Source: DATHZQ01 sp963823505
GTDB lineage: Bacteria > Actinomycetota > Acidimicrobiia > Spongiisociales > UBA5794
NCBI GenBank assembly: GCA_963823505.1
Contig: CAWGLY010000005.1
Coordinates: 1,116,001-1,180,000, forward strand
DNA length: 64,000 nucleotides
Direction of reading: 5' to 3'
The position numbers and the translations under genes were made by a program. This document shows, in pieces, positions 17,761 to 25,914 of the stretch. Under the pieces are notes generated by a model. The model saw only the letters and a program-made list of their open reading frames with translations, was not told the origin of the DNA and did not search any database. The number at the start of each line of letters is the position of its first letter. Positions within the stretch are counted from its first letter, which is position 1.

Positions 17761-18072
17761 TCAGTCGCCGACGTGCATCGACTCGACGGATTCGACGATG
17801 CCGAGCATCTCTTTCCGATCAAAGGCCCGCATCGCCACCGCTCGGATGTTGCCACGCTTGCCGAGCGCCAGCTTGACGGCGTGTGCCGTCTCGTGGTCAG
17901 GCGCTTCCACCATGAAAACGAGATCGTACGGCCCGGTGGTCCAGTACACCTCGTAGATCTTCACCCCCACGGCTTCCATGTCCTCGATCGCTGCGGTGGC
18001 TCGATGGATGCTGTTCGCCGTGTCCGTCGCCCCCTGGTCGGTCCACGTAGTCAGGTAGATGTAGGTCTGCAT
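17761..18072 (-). CDS. GYD domain protein
   Basis: The 103-residue protein matches the GYD family (small alpha+beta barrel fold related to Lrp/AsnC ligand domains): YIYLTTWTDQGA, AAIEDMEAVGVKIYEVYWTTGPYDLVFMVEAPD. Its role is unknown in general. The start at 18072 (MQTYIY) follows GAGAGAGGTGG. It stands alone, with an operator at 18124-18138, about 50 bases upstream of the start. This suggests it belongs with the FAD oxidoreductase and ABC transporter. Confidence 0.85.
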   Translation of the reverse strand: MQTYIYLTTWTDQGATDTANSIHRATAAIEDMEAVGVKIYEVYWTTGPYDLVFMVEAPDHETAHAVKLALGKRGNIRAVAMRAFDRKEMLGIVESVESMHVGD

Positions 18073-18123
18073 CGGTGCCACCTCTCTCGTCGGGCAAACA
18101 TCCGGGGAATGGCGACCCCCGCT

Positions 18124-18138
18124 TGGATACAATAGCCA
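18124..18138. promoter_or_regulatory. 15-bp palindromic operator, site 3
   Basis: Read on the minus strand this is TGGCTATTGTATCCA, one base different from site 1. It lies upstream of the GYD gene. The rest of the roughly 300-base gap 18073-18370 shows no gene or other signal that I can support. Confidence 0.6.
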
Positions 18139-18370
18139 CAGCAAGGTCGCCGTGCCCAGGGTGGAGCCAGCAGGCTCGGGTGCTGCCGTAATGTGGATCG
18201 GCGCCGCCGGTGCGCCCGGAAGAGAGACACAACGACATCCGCTACCACGACAAGGAACCAACGGAGACAGCCACATAGGACACCGCTGGATGTCGTGCGG
18301 CCCCGCACCGCCGACGCTGTCCGGCCACGATTCCGTGGCGGGCGCAAGCTCACGTCGCTCGGCAGTGTCC

Positions 18371-19834
18371 TCAGCCGCCACGCACGACGATCTCGACGCG
18401 CCGGTTGACGGCTCGTCCGTCCGGGTTGTCAGAGCCGTCCGGGTTGGTGTTCGGTGCAATCGGCTGCGACTCCCCGAGGCCTATCGCAACGATGCGGTAG
18501 CCCTCCAGCGGACCGGCACCCTCCAGCACGGCAACGACATTGTCGGCGCGGCGCTGGGACAGGTCGAGGTTGTAGGTCGGATCGCCGATGGCGTCGGCGT
18601 GTCCCCACACCTGGACCTCGACGTCGGAGGAAAAGCGGGAAGCTATCGAATCCACCACCTGCCGTAGCTTCGCCTGCGCTGCCGCAGGGAGCGTGTCGGA
18701 GTCAAAATCGAAGAGCACGTCGTTGGCGATCGTGTACGTGGTGAGCCCTGAGCCCTCCCTCACGGTGATGTCGCCGTCGGTGATCTCCCCAAACGCCACC
18801 TCGGGAAGGTCCAGCGCAGATCGGCTGCCGAGGCAGGTCCCGCCCGCGTCGTCGCTGTTCACCCCGTTGGGGCAAATCGTGTTGCCCCACTTCGTGTCGA
18901 CGAAATCCGTCGAGGTGATGTCCGCCCCGATGAGGTTGGCATTGCGGAACTGACCACGGCTGATGATGGCGTCAGCAAAGCTGGCACCGAACAGCGACGT
19001 CCGATCAAAGACTGGCTCCGCCAGCTCGGCGCCATCGAATGACGCCCCGGACGCATCGACCGACGTGAAGTCACCTTGCGTGATGGTGGCACCGTCAAAG
19101 CGGGCGCAGCGCAGATCGTCGCGTCTGAAGTCCGGCTGCGCCAGCTCTTCGCCCTCGTACCCTGGGCCGGACTCGGGCTCGCACAATGGCGTGAACTCGA
19201 TCGGCGCAAGCGCACTTGGTGCGTCCGTGGCGTCGATCTCGATCGGGAGAGGCTCGAGGTGACCGTCACACGTCGCACCGGCGTCGTCGCTGTTCACCCC
19301 GTCGGGGCACGTCGTGTCGTCCCACCGGGCGTTCACCATGTCGGCCGTGCGCAGGTCGGCTCCCGACAGATCCGTGGTGCGGAAGCGCACCTGGGAGAGG
19401 ATGGCGTCCGTGAAATCGGCGCCAACGAGGGTCGTGCGATCGAACCGGCCCTGAGCGATGTCGGCGCCGCGGAAGCTGGCACCCGTGGCGTCCGTCTGGG
19501 CGAAACTCGGCTGGGCAAGCGTGGCGGCATCGAACGTTGCACAGCGCAACGTCTCGTTCTCGAACTCGACGTTGACAAGCTCTTGACCGCTGAAGTCCGG
19601 CCCGCCTCCGGGCTCGCACGTGATCACGATCGCATCGACGACCTGCGGCGCAGCCGTTGTGGCGGTTGCAGCGGTCGTGGTCGTCGTGGCCTGCGTCGTC
19701 GTTGCGGTGGCGGTGGTCGAGGTTGGAGCCGATGGCGTCGAGGTGGCGACCGGTTCGTCCGATCCGCTGCACGCCGATGCCACCAGGGCGAGCGCAACGG
19801 CGAGGAGTCCCCAAGCCTTGCCCACCGGTGTCAT
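18371..19834 (-). CDS. Lipoprotein: two pentapeptide domains plus OmpA
   Basis: The 487-residue protein has a lipobox signal (LVASACSG), a Thr-rich linker to about residue 65, two copies of a pentapeptide-repeat domain (about 75-195 and 215-335) and a C-terminal OmpA domain. Repeats include LSGADLRTADMVNARW and GASFADAIISRGQFRNANLIGADI. Each copy ends in a similar Cys motif, CPDGVNSDDAGATC or CPNGVNSDDAGGTC. The OmpA part has the start LFDFDSDTLP and NLDLSQRRADNVVAVLEG...NRRVEIVV, which bind peptidoglycan in the family. The protein is likely tethered at the cell surface and bound to the wall. The duplicated pentapeptide region points to an internal gene duplication. Confidence 0.85.
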   Translation of the reverse strand: MTPVGKAWGLLAVALALVASACSGSDEPVATSTPSAPTSTTATATTTQATTTTTAATATTAAPQVVDAIVITCEPGGGPDFSGQELVNVEFENETLRCATFDAATLAQPSFAQTDATGASFRGADIAQGRFDRTTLVGADFTDAILSQVRFRTTDLSGADLRTADMVNARWDDTTCPDGVNSDDAGATCDGHLEPLPIEIDATDAPSALAPIEFTPLCEPESGPGYEGEELAQPDFRRDDLRCARFDGATITQGDFTSVDASGASFDGAELAEPVFDRTSLFGASFADAIISRGQFRNANLIGADITSTDFVDTKWGNTICPNGVNSDDAGGTCLGSRSALDLPEVAFGEITDGDITVREGSGLTTYTIANDVLFDFDSDTLPAAAQAKLRQVVDSIASRFSSDVEVQVWGHADAIGDPTYNLDLSQRRADNVVAVLEGAGPLEGYRIVAIGLGESQPIAPNTNPDGSDNPDGRAVNRRVEIVVRGG

Positions 19835-19843
19835 TTGCGAACA

Positions 19844-21286
19844 CTACCGCTGCGGCGGGATACGTCGGCTCTGTGCGCTGCCAACAGCGTGGTCGGACAG
19901 CGGGTCGGCCGTGAGAGGGACGTCGCCCAGTGCTCTGTCGCCGGAGGCTGCCTGATCCGGTGCGAGATGGGCATCCCAATCGGGGAGATCCTGCTCGACT
20001 TCGCGCAAAGGCCGGTACAGGTATCCGACGATCGTTATGGCCACTGTTCCGAGCCCGAGCAGGATCATCATGAGACCGGCGCCGCGGCCCTGGCCGACCC
20101 CGACAACCACACCAATGGTGTCTGCGAGCGATCCGCCGGGTGCCATGGCAGGCTCGAAGAGTCGGTCGATGAGAGGCCCCACTGCCAGGATCGCCACCGG
20201 GCCTGTGATCTGAGCCACGAGGCGGCGGACCGCAAACGCCCTCCCCTGCACGTCCGGATCGACCTTCGCCTGCCAGATCGCCTGGCTGGAGGCATTGGCC
20301 ATCGGCACGACGGAGAATCCAATGAAGCCTGCGACGGCCACCAGGAACAAGGATGGGCGTAGACCCATGACGGCGAGGGCGAGCCCGAGCAGAAGCGCTC
20401 CGATGAAGACGCCGTTCATCCTGGGCCGGGGACCTCCCCACGCACTCATCACGAGGCTGCCGACGATCATGCCGACGGAGGCGATCGAGATGACCGTTCC
20501 TGCGGCGGCCTCCGAGCTGAAGCCGAGAATCAGAGGGAAGAACGCCACCCCGGTCGCCCCGAGCGTCAGGTTGAGACCGGCGAAGTAGAAGAGCATGATG
20601 AGCAGACCACGCCGCTCCCTGATGTAGGTGAAGCCGTAACGCGCCTCATGCCAGAGCGAGCCTTTGCCCTCCGCCCCGGCCTTCGATTCTTGGGGCTTTG
20701 GGAAGTGAACGGCCAGGAGACTGGCAACGGCCACGAGGAACGTCACCACATCGATCATGATCACCGCCGACAACCCGGCGAGGGCGAGCACCGCGCCGGC
20801 TATGGCTGGGGCGAGTACCTGCCCGACACCTTCAGCGAGCTGCACCATCCCTGCGGCGCTTCCGTACCGCTCCTTCGGCACGAGCAGTGTCGTGGCAGCC
20901 GAGTAGGCCGGCCACTGGAATGCCTGGAACACCGATGCGATCCCCAGCAGCGGGTAGAGGTGCCAGATCTCCAAATTGTCGGTGAGCAACAGGCCGGCGA
21001 TGACGAGCGTCGAAAGTCCGGCCCCGGTGTCCGACAGGATCATCGCCCACCGCCGGTCCCAACGGTCCACGAGCGCCCCGGCGACGGGCGTCATGAGCAG
21101 TTGGGGCAGTTGCGCTGCGATGAGCACGAACGACAGCTGGGTCACCGACCCCGTGTCGATGAACACGAACACGGCAAGGGCAAAGCCCGTCAGATTGCTC
21201 CCAATCAGCGAGACCAGCTGGCCGGACCACACGATGTAGAAGGTCCGCATGCTCTTCTGCCCCGCCGATTCCATCGTTCCGCTCAC
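19844..21286 (-). CDS. MFS exporter, EntS-like
   Basis: The 480-residue carrier has 12 predicted helices and the EntS/MFS_3-type N-terminus SGQLVSLIGSNLTGFALAVFVF, followed by the loop motif GALVDRWDRRWAMI. This group mostly exports siderophores, drugs or other small molecules. The GTG start at 21286 lies 6 bases after a -10-like CATAAT, suggesting a leaderless message; ATG codons 12 and 36 bases further on are alternatives. It ends 9 bases before the start of the OmpA lipoprotein gene, so the two may form an operon. Confidence 0.87.
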   Translation of the reverse strand: MSGTMESAGQKSMRTFYIVWSGQLVSLIGSNLTGFALAVFVFIDTGSVTQLSFVLIAAQLPQLLMTPVAGALVDRWDRRWAMILSDTGAGLSTLVIAGLLLTDNLEIWHLYPLLGIASVFQAFQWPAYSAATTLLVPKERYGSAAGMVQLAEGVGQVLAPAIAGAVLALAGLSAVIMIDVVTFLVAVASLLAVHFPKPQESKAGAEGKGSLWHEARYGFTYIRERRGLLIMLFYFAGLNLTLGATGVAFFPLILGFSSEAAAGTVISIASVGMIVGSLVMSAWGGPRPRMNGVFIGALLLGLALAVMGLRPSLFLVAVAGFIGFSVVPMANASSQAIWQAKVDPDVQGRAFAVRRLVAQITGPVAILAVGPLIDRLFEPAMAPGGSLADTIGVVVGVGQGRGAGLMMILLGLGTVAITIVGYLYRPLREVEQDLPDWDAHLAPDQAASGDRALGDVPLTADPLSDHAVGSAQSRRIPPQR

Positions 21287-21292
21287 GACGGC

Positions 21293-21321
21293 ATTATGGT
21301 CTGTATATCTCGACTTGTCGA
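21293..21321 (-). promoter_or_regulatory. Sigma70-type promoter for MFS gene
   Basis: On the minus strand, TCGACA (21321-21316) and CATAAT (21298-21293) are separated by 17 bases. The expected transcription start falls at or next to the GTG start codon at 21286. Confidence 0.45.
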
Positions 21322-21483
21322 CTAGTGCCGACCGCTCTACAGATCCTGACGAGTCGTTCCCTGCCTGCCCTGACTTCCTGGGGCCGTGACGGTGTGTTCA
21401 CGATCGAACGCTGAGACCCGCCCCCCGGCCCGGCGGCCGGACCCTTCCCTGCAGCCTCAATCCACGGACTCGATCGACCCCCC

Positions 21484-21751
21484 CTCGACCTCGGCCCAAA
21501 GCCGCCGAGCCCACTCCCCCCGGAAGCCGGGGGGAGACCAACAACCACCGCAGCCTTCACCAGGTCGATCGACCTCGGTCCTTCCCCACAAGCCCAGGGG
21601 GAGACCAACAACCACCCGACGCTTCACCGGGTCGATCGACCTCGGTCCTCCCCCGGCTTCCGGGGACGAGATCGCCTCGGAGGACCGTGTGGGCCGGAGG
21701 CGGGAACCCTTCGGGTTCCTTGGCGGAGGCTCGGAGGGGGCAGACCCGCGG
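21484..21751. repeat. Dispersed intergenic repeat block, copy 2
   Basis: This is the second copy of the block at 1923-2124. Bases 21484-21550 and 21645-21751 match it; the 94 bases between are an extra pair of related modules (GGTCGATCGACCTCGGTCCT occurs twice). The whole 490-base gap between the MFS gene and rimM has no convincing gene. It is built of hairpins and repeated modules. Confidence 0.85.
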
Positions 21752-21777
21752 CGTTTCGGGTTTCCCTCGCCCGGGGT

Positions 21778-22290
21778 CTATCGGTCGGGGGCGTCGAAGA
21801 GACCTGCGGGGGGACGGATGACGACGGAGCCGCCTGCCGGCTCGTCGACGAGGGCGGCGACGAAGGGCACCTCGACCCTGTGACCGGAAGGGGTCTCGAC
21901 CACGAGGCGATCTTGGGCCGCACCGACGACGACGTCGACGACGAGACCGAGCGATCCGCCCTCGGGGTCAACGACGTCGAGACCCAAGAGATCGTCCGGC
22001 CAGAACTCGTCTGGCTCGAGCTCGCGGCGCTCCGATGCCGGGATCGTCAGCGTGGACTTGGCAATCGCCTCTGCCTCTGCCCGATCCGCGACCTCCGCGA
22101 ACCCGAGGATGAGCCCGATGTTGTGGGGTCGCACGTTCGTGACCGTGACCGTGCTCGGCCCCGTGCCGACCGTGAACATTGCGCCGGGCACAAACCTCCC
22201 GGGGTTGTCGGTGAGCAGTTTCACCAGCACGTCACCACGGATGCCGTGGGCGCGGGTGATGTAGGCCACAGGGATGTAGCGCCCGCTCAT
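21778..22290 (-). CDS. rimM: 16S rRNA processing protein RimM
   Basis: The 170-residue protein has the RimM N-domain (VAYITRAHGIRGDVLVKLLTDNPGRF) and the C-terminal PRC-barrel (EFWPDDLLGLDVVDPEGGSLG...EVPFV.ALV). RimM binds S19 and helps mature the 30S head. The ATG at 22290 is chosen because the homology begins there. It is last in the ffh-rpsP-khpA-rimM order; trmD and rplS, which often follow, are absent and replaced by the repeat block. Confidence 0.93.
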   Translation of the reverse strand: MSGRYIPVAYITRAHGIRGDVLVKLLTDNPGRFVPGAMFTVGTGPSTVTVTNVRPHNIGLILGFAEVADRAEAEAIAKSTLTIPASERRELEPDEFWPDDLLGLDVVDPEGGSLGLVVDVVVGAAQDRLVVETPSGHRVEVPFVAALVDEPAGGSVVIRPPAGLFDAPDR

Positions 22291-22309
22291 GCTCGGCGGG
22301 GGTACACGG

Positions 22310-22561
22310 TCAGTCCAGGAACTCGACCTGGACCCGGATGCCTTCCTCGTCGCCGGCGGCGCCCGCAACGCTGCGGATGGCCCTGGCGACGCGGCCGCGG
22401 CGGCCGATCACACGGCCCATGTCCGATTTGGCCGTGCGAACCTCGGCGAGGACTGCGTCTTCGCCGTCGTCCAGTACTTCCACCTCGACGGCGTCGGCGT
22501 CGTCCACGATGTGGGTGACGACGTACTCGACAACGCGTCCGGCAATCTCACCCTTGCTCAT
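22310..22561 (-). CDS. khpA: KH-domain RNA-binding protein KhpA
   Basis: The 83-residue single KH protein has the core motif IGRRGRVARAIRSVAGAAG, a variant of the usual IGKxGR loop. It overlaps the rpsP stop by four bases, the common actinobacterial and firmicute arrangement between S16 and RimM. It binds RNA, probably with a KhpB partner that is not in this window. Confidence 0.92.
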   Translation of the reverse strand: MSKGEIAGRVVEYVVTHIVDDADAVEVEVLDDGEDAVLAEVRTAKSDMGRVIGRRGRVARAIRSVAGAAGDEEGIRVQVEFLD

Positions 22562-23127
22562 GACGACTCCTCTGTGTCTTCGACGACCTCGTCGGCGGCT
22601 TCGACCACGGCCTCAGCCTCCGCGACGACTTCAGCATCCGCGACGACCTCTTCCTCGACAGCCTCCTCGACCACGGCCTCAGCCTCGACGACGACTTCAG
22701 CCTCGACAGCCTCCTCGACCACGGCTTCGGCGACGGCCTCCTCGACCACGGCTTCGGCGACGGCCTCCTCGACCACGGCTTCCTCGACAGCCTCCTCGAC
22801 CACGGCTTCGGCGACGGCCTCCTCGACCACGGCCTCCGGGGAAGCCTCGATCGTGTGAATGTCGCCTTTGGCGATGCGGAATCGGGTCCAGGCGCCGGAG
22901 ATCTCGAGCAGCTTCTTGGCGCGGTCCGTCGGCTGAGCCCCCTTGCGGAGCCAATCGAGCGCCCGCTCGTTGTCGATTTCGATGAGCGACGGGTTCTGGC
23001 GGGGGTCGTACCGCCCGATCTGCTCGATGAAGGCTCCGTCGCGCGGCTTGCGCGAGTCCACCACGACGACGCGGTACGTCGGCTGCTTCTTCTTGCCCAT
23101 CCGCGTCAGGCGGATCTTCACTGCCAT
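22558..23127 (-). CDS. rpsP: 30S ribosomal protein S16 with long acidic tail
   Basis: Residues 1 to about 85 are a normal S16 (MAVKIRLTRMGKKKQPTYRV, then RYDPRQNP and GAQPTDRAKKLL). The remaining 100 residues are a low-complexity tail built of Ala, Val and Glu with an 8-12 residue rhythm (EEAVAEAVVEEAV) and an acidic end. Bacterial S16 is usually 75-95 residues, though some actinobacteria have shorter acidic or alanine-rich tails. The DNA of the tail (22590-22850) is itself a repeat of about 27 bases, so it has probably grown by slippage. The frame stays open throughout. Confidence 0.93.
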   Translation of the reverse strand: MAVKIRLTRMGKKKQPTYRVVVVDSRKPRDGAFIEQIGRYDPRQNPSLIEIDNERALDWLRKGAQPTDRAKKLLEISGAWTRFRIAKGDIHTIEASPEAVVEEAVAEAVVEEAVEEAVVEEAVAEAVVEEAVAEAVVEEAVEAEVVVEAEAVVEEAVEEEVVADAEVVAEAEAVVEAADEVVEDTEESS

Positions 23128-23134
23128 TCGAGCT

Positions 23135-24472
23135 CTACCTCTTCTTCTTGCGGCCCATGCCGGGGAGGGCGAGACCCGGAATCGGGCTCTTTCCGCCTGC
23201 GATGGCTTTCATCATCTTCTGTGCCTCGGAGAACTGCTTGAGGACGCCGTTGACGTCCTGCGGCCGTGTTCCCGAGCCGGCAGCGATGCGACGTTTGCGG
23301 CTGCCGTTGATCGTCTTGGGGTTGCGACGTTCGGCGGGTGTCATCGATCGAATGATCGCTTCGACCCGGTTCAGATCTCGCTCGTCGACTTGCACGTCTT
23401 TGAGCATCTGCCCGGCGCCGGGCAGCATACTAACCAGTGATTGCAGTGGGCCCATTTTCCGCAGCTGCTGGAACTGCTCGAGGAAGTCCTCCAGGGTGAA
23501 GCTTGCGGTTCGCAGTTTCTCTGCCGCTGCGGCGGCCTGGTCTTCGTCGTAGGCCTGTTCCGCCTTCTCGATGAGGGTCAACACGTCGCCCATGCCGAGG
23601 ATGCGGCTCGCCATGCGCTCCGGATAGAACACGTCGAGGTCGTCGAGACCCTCTCCCAGACCGACGAACTTGATGGGCCGTCCGGTCACCTCTCTGGCGG
23701 AGATGGCGGCACCACCCCGCGCGTCACCGTCGAGCTTGGTGAGCACGAGCCCGGTCAATTCCGTGTGCTCGAGGAATCCCTGGGCGACGTTGACAGCTTC
23801 CTGGCCGGTCATGGCGTCGACGACGAGCAAGACCTCGTCCGGGTCGATCGCCTTCTTGACCGCCGAGAGCTCTTTCATGAGCTCCTGGTCGATCTGGAGA
23901 CGGCCCGCGGTGTCCACGATCACCACATTGTGTCCGTCCGCCCTGGCCTGCTTGAGCGCAGCTTTGACGAGTCTCGGGGCTTTCGCCTTGCGGTCGACAT
24001 AGACCGGCACCCCGACCCGTTTGCCGAGAGTCTCGAGCTGATCGATGGCGGCGGGTCGCTGCAGGTCGGCGGCCACGAGCAACGGACGGCGGCCCTTCGA
24101 CTTGAGGTGCTTGGCGAGCTTCGCCGATGTCGTGGTCTTGCCGGAGCCCTGGAGGCCGGCCATGAGGATCACGAGCGGTGGTGCGGTCGGACGGGCCAGC
24201 GGCGCTTCCTGACCCAGCGTGGTGATCAGCTCTTCGTGGACGATCTTGATGACCTGCTGCCCGGGCGTGAGGCTCTTCGTGACCTCGACGCCGACGGCGC
24301 GCTCCTTGACGCGGGCAAGCAGCGTCTTGACCACGGAGACGTTGACGTCGGCTTCGAGGAGAGCCAGCCGAACCTCACGCAATGCAGCGTCGACGTCCTT
24401 CTCGTCGAGCCTGCCTTTGGAACGCAAGCGCGAAAAGACGTCGCCGAGCCGGGAAGAGATCGTGTCGAACAT
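23135..24472 (-). CDS. ffh: Signal recognition particle protein Ffh
   Basis: The 445-residue SRP54 GTPase has an N-terminal four-helix bundle, G-domain P-loop GLQGSGKTTTSAKL, DTAGR motif, TKLDGDARGG and the methionine-rich M domain. The M domain has the RNA-binding region RRIAAGSG and a basic end (MGRKKKR). It binds 4.5S RNA and nascent signal sequences and docks on FtsY. The start at 24472 (MFDTISSRLGDVF) is the family start. It heads the rpsP-khpA-rimM group, 7 bases before rpsP. Confidence 0.96.
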   Translation of the reverse strand: MFDTISSRLGDVFSRLRSKGRLDEKDVDAALREVRLALLEADVNVSVVKTLLARVKERAVGVEVTKSLTPGQQVIKIVHEELITTLGQEAPLARPTAPPLVILMAGLQGSGKTTTSAKLAKHLKSKGRRPLLVAADLQRPAAIDQLETLGKRVGVPVYVDRKAKAPRLVKAALKQARADGHNVVIVDTAGRLQIDQELMKELSAVKKAIDPDEVLLVVDAMTGQEAVNVAQGFLEHTELTGLVLTKLDGDARGGAAISAREVTGRPIKFVGLGEGLDDLDVFYPERMASRILGMGDVLTLIEKAEQAYDEDQAAAAAEKLRTASFTLEDFLEQFQQLRKMGPLQSLVSMLPGAGQMLKDVQVDERDLNRVEAIIRSMTPAERRNPKTINGSRKRRIAAGSGTRPQDVNGVLKQFSEAQKMMKAIAGGKSPIPGLALPGMGRKKKR

Positions 24473-24511
24473 CGTCGGGAAGTGTAGGGGTCGACCGAGC
24501 TCGTGGCTCCC

Positions 24512-24534
24512 GGCACGGCCTATTCGGCCGTGCC
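24512..24534 (-). terminator. Hairpin over the end of the zinc-ribbon gene
   Basis: GGCACGGCC, loop TATTC, GGCCGTGCC is a perfect 9-bp stem. It contains the stop codon of the 60-residue gene and lies 40 bases before ffh. It may end or attenuate transcription from the sigma factor operon. No strong U-tract follows. Confidence 0.5.
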
Positions 24535-24702
24535 CCGATCCAGATCGTCGGCCACGACCTCGAGATCCCACCGGTCGAGACATTCGTGGCAGCGGTAGGC
24601 CACGAGATCGCCGGGAACGAAGCCACCCTCCGGCTCAGGGGTGAGGAGACTGCACACTCCAAGGCAATCGACGCACGTGATCTGTTGGGCAATCTCCACC
24701 AC
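24520..24702 (-). CDS. Small zinc-ribbon-like protein
   Basis: The 60-residue protein begins at one of two adjacent GTG codons (24702 or 24699), 16 bases after the anti-sigma-like gene. Two Cys pairs, CVDCLGVC and CHEC, 30 residues apart, look like a zinc ribbon, and the C-terminus is acidic. I do not recognise a family. Coupling to the sigma and DUF5667 genes suggests a regulatory accessory. A longer frame reaches 24891 but overlaps the upstream gene and is Arg/Ala-rich in the manner of a shadow frame. Confidence 0.55.
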   Translation of the reverse strand: MVEIAQQITCVDCLGVCSLLTPEPEGGFVPGDLVAYRCHECLDRWDLEVVADDLDRGTAE

Positions 24703-24718
24703 GCGACTGTAGACCGGC

Positions 24719-25348
24719 CTATGGATTTCGGCCGCCCGTGCGGCCGCCGTTTCCCGAGCCCCGGCCGTTGGACTCGCCTCCGCTCGACCCGCCACCCGGC
24801 GGGGCATCCGCACCGTCGGTATTGGTCGCCGAGCCCGGCCCGGAGCCTGTCGGCACTTGGTCGCCGACGCCGATCGAGCCGTAGTGGACACGCAACGTGA
24901 GCTGGGCGCGCTCGAGACGAAGCATCAGCTCGCCCGACTCCTCGAGCTCTGCAACTGCCTCTGCCGCATCGCTCGACGCGGACACAACGGCATCTGCGGA
25001 GGCCTCACGCTCCAGCAGCGTCTCGAGCTCCTCCACCCGATGGATGGCGATGATGTCGTCGTCAACAAGGCTTCTCATCCGTTCCGTCAGCCGCTTGACC
25101 GGATACAACGCCTCGCTGGGCAGCGCACCCTCGGCCGCAATCGCAGCCGCAGGTGCCGCGAACACCATGAAGGCTGCTGCGGCGGCGGCAAGCCGGGTTC
25201 GCAGGCCGCGTCGCATCGAGACCGGCGAGGGAGGCGCCGGTGACCGCAGCGCCTCGGAGACGGTGGCAAGATGGCGTTCTTCGACTGCTGGGTCGATCTC
25301 GACCTGCCATGCCACTTGCATTCTCCGGGTGAGGTCATCCGCAGTCAA
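24719..25348 (-). CDS. DUF5667-type membrane protein, likely anti-sigma factor
   Basis: The 209-residue protein has a short cytoplasmic part, one membrane helix (about residues 51-72, LAAAAAAFMVFAAPAAAIAA) and the DUF5667 motif LPSEALYPVKRLTERMR. Helical heptads and a Gly/Ser-rich tail end it. DUF5667 proteins sit next to ECF sigma genes in actinobacteria and probably sequester the sigma at the membrane while sensing an external signal. The ATG overlaps the sigma stop by four bases. Confidence 0.8.
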   Translation of the reverse strand: MTADDLTRRMQVAWQVEIDPAVEERHLATVSEALRSPAPPSPVSMRRGLRTRLAAAAAAFMVFAAPAAAIAAEGALPSEALYPVKRLTERMRSLVDDDIIAIHRVEELETLLEREASADAVVSASSDAAEAVAELEESGELMLRLERAQLTLRVHYGSIGVGDQVPTGSGPGSATNTDGADAPPGGGSSGGESNGRGSGNGGRTGGRNP

Positions 25349-25893
25349 TCCGGCACTCCTCGCCGTGCTTCGAGCAGGCGGCGCAACCGGCGCTCTGCTC
25401 TGGCCGTCGCCGCGTACACGGCGCTCCGGTTGCTGCCTACGACCTCGGCCGCCTCGTGCCCGTTCATACCGACCACGTGTCTCAGGACCAGAAGAGTTCG
25501 TTGGTGCGGAGTCAATTCGTCCATGGCCTTCGCAAGATCGGGGTCGAGCAAGATCGGGGTTTCTTCATCCTCGACCCCGACCTCCGGAGGGATCGCCCTG
25601 AGTGACTCCGGATGGCGGGCGCGGCGTCGCAGCTCATCGCGGCACGTGTAGAGGACGCTGCGAAAGAGCCAGGCCCGCAGCGATCGACCGTCACCCTCTA
25701 TGGTCGGCGCCGCGTTCACGAGCTCGAGGAATGCCTGCTGCACGGCGTCCTCAGCGCTGCGCCGGTCACGCAGATGACCGTTGGCGAAGGATGCCAGCGG
25801 GGCGGCCGTACGGCGGTACGCCGTGGCGAAGGCCGTTTCGTCGAGTGCGCGAATGCCGTTCATGATCTCGTCCAGCTCCGGGTAGTCACTCAC
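25345..25893 (-). CDS. ECF-type RNA polymerase sigma factor
   Basis: The 182 residues show sigma region 2 (FATAYRRTAAPLASFANGHLRDRRSAEDAVQQAFLELV) and region 4 with HTH (LTPHQRTLLVLRHVVGMNGHEAAEVVGSNRSAVYAATARAERRLR). It is the first gene of a sigma / DUF5667 / zinc-ribbon operon, which implies regulated release of the sigma. The target promoters are not evident here. Confidence 0.9.
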   Translation of the reverse strand: MSDYPELDEIMNGIRALDETAFATAYRRTAAPLASFANGHLRDRRSAEDAVQQAFLELVNAAPTIEGDGRSLRAWLFRSVLYTCRDELRRRARHPESLRAIPPEVGVEDEETPILLDPDLAKAMDELTPHQRTLLVLRHVVGMNGHEAAEVVGSNRSAVYAATARAERRLRRLLEARRGVPD

Positions 25894-25914
25894 ATGTGCC
25901 TGCCCTCGCGATCC

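Noticed and set aside
22590..22850. Frameshift or separate gene at the end of rpsP
   Set aside because: The frame is continuous with S16 and the stop overlaps the khpA start as in a normal operon, so I keep it as a real tail.
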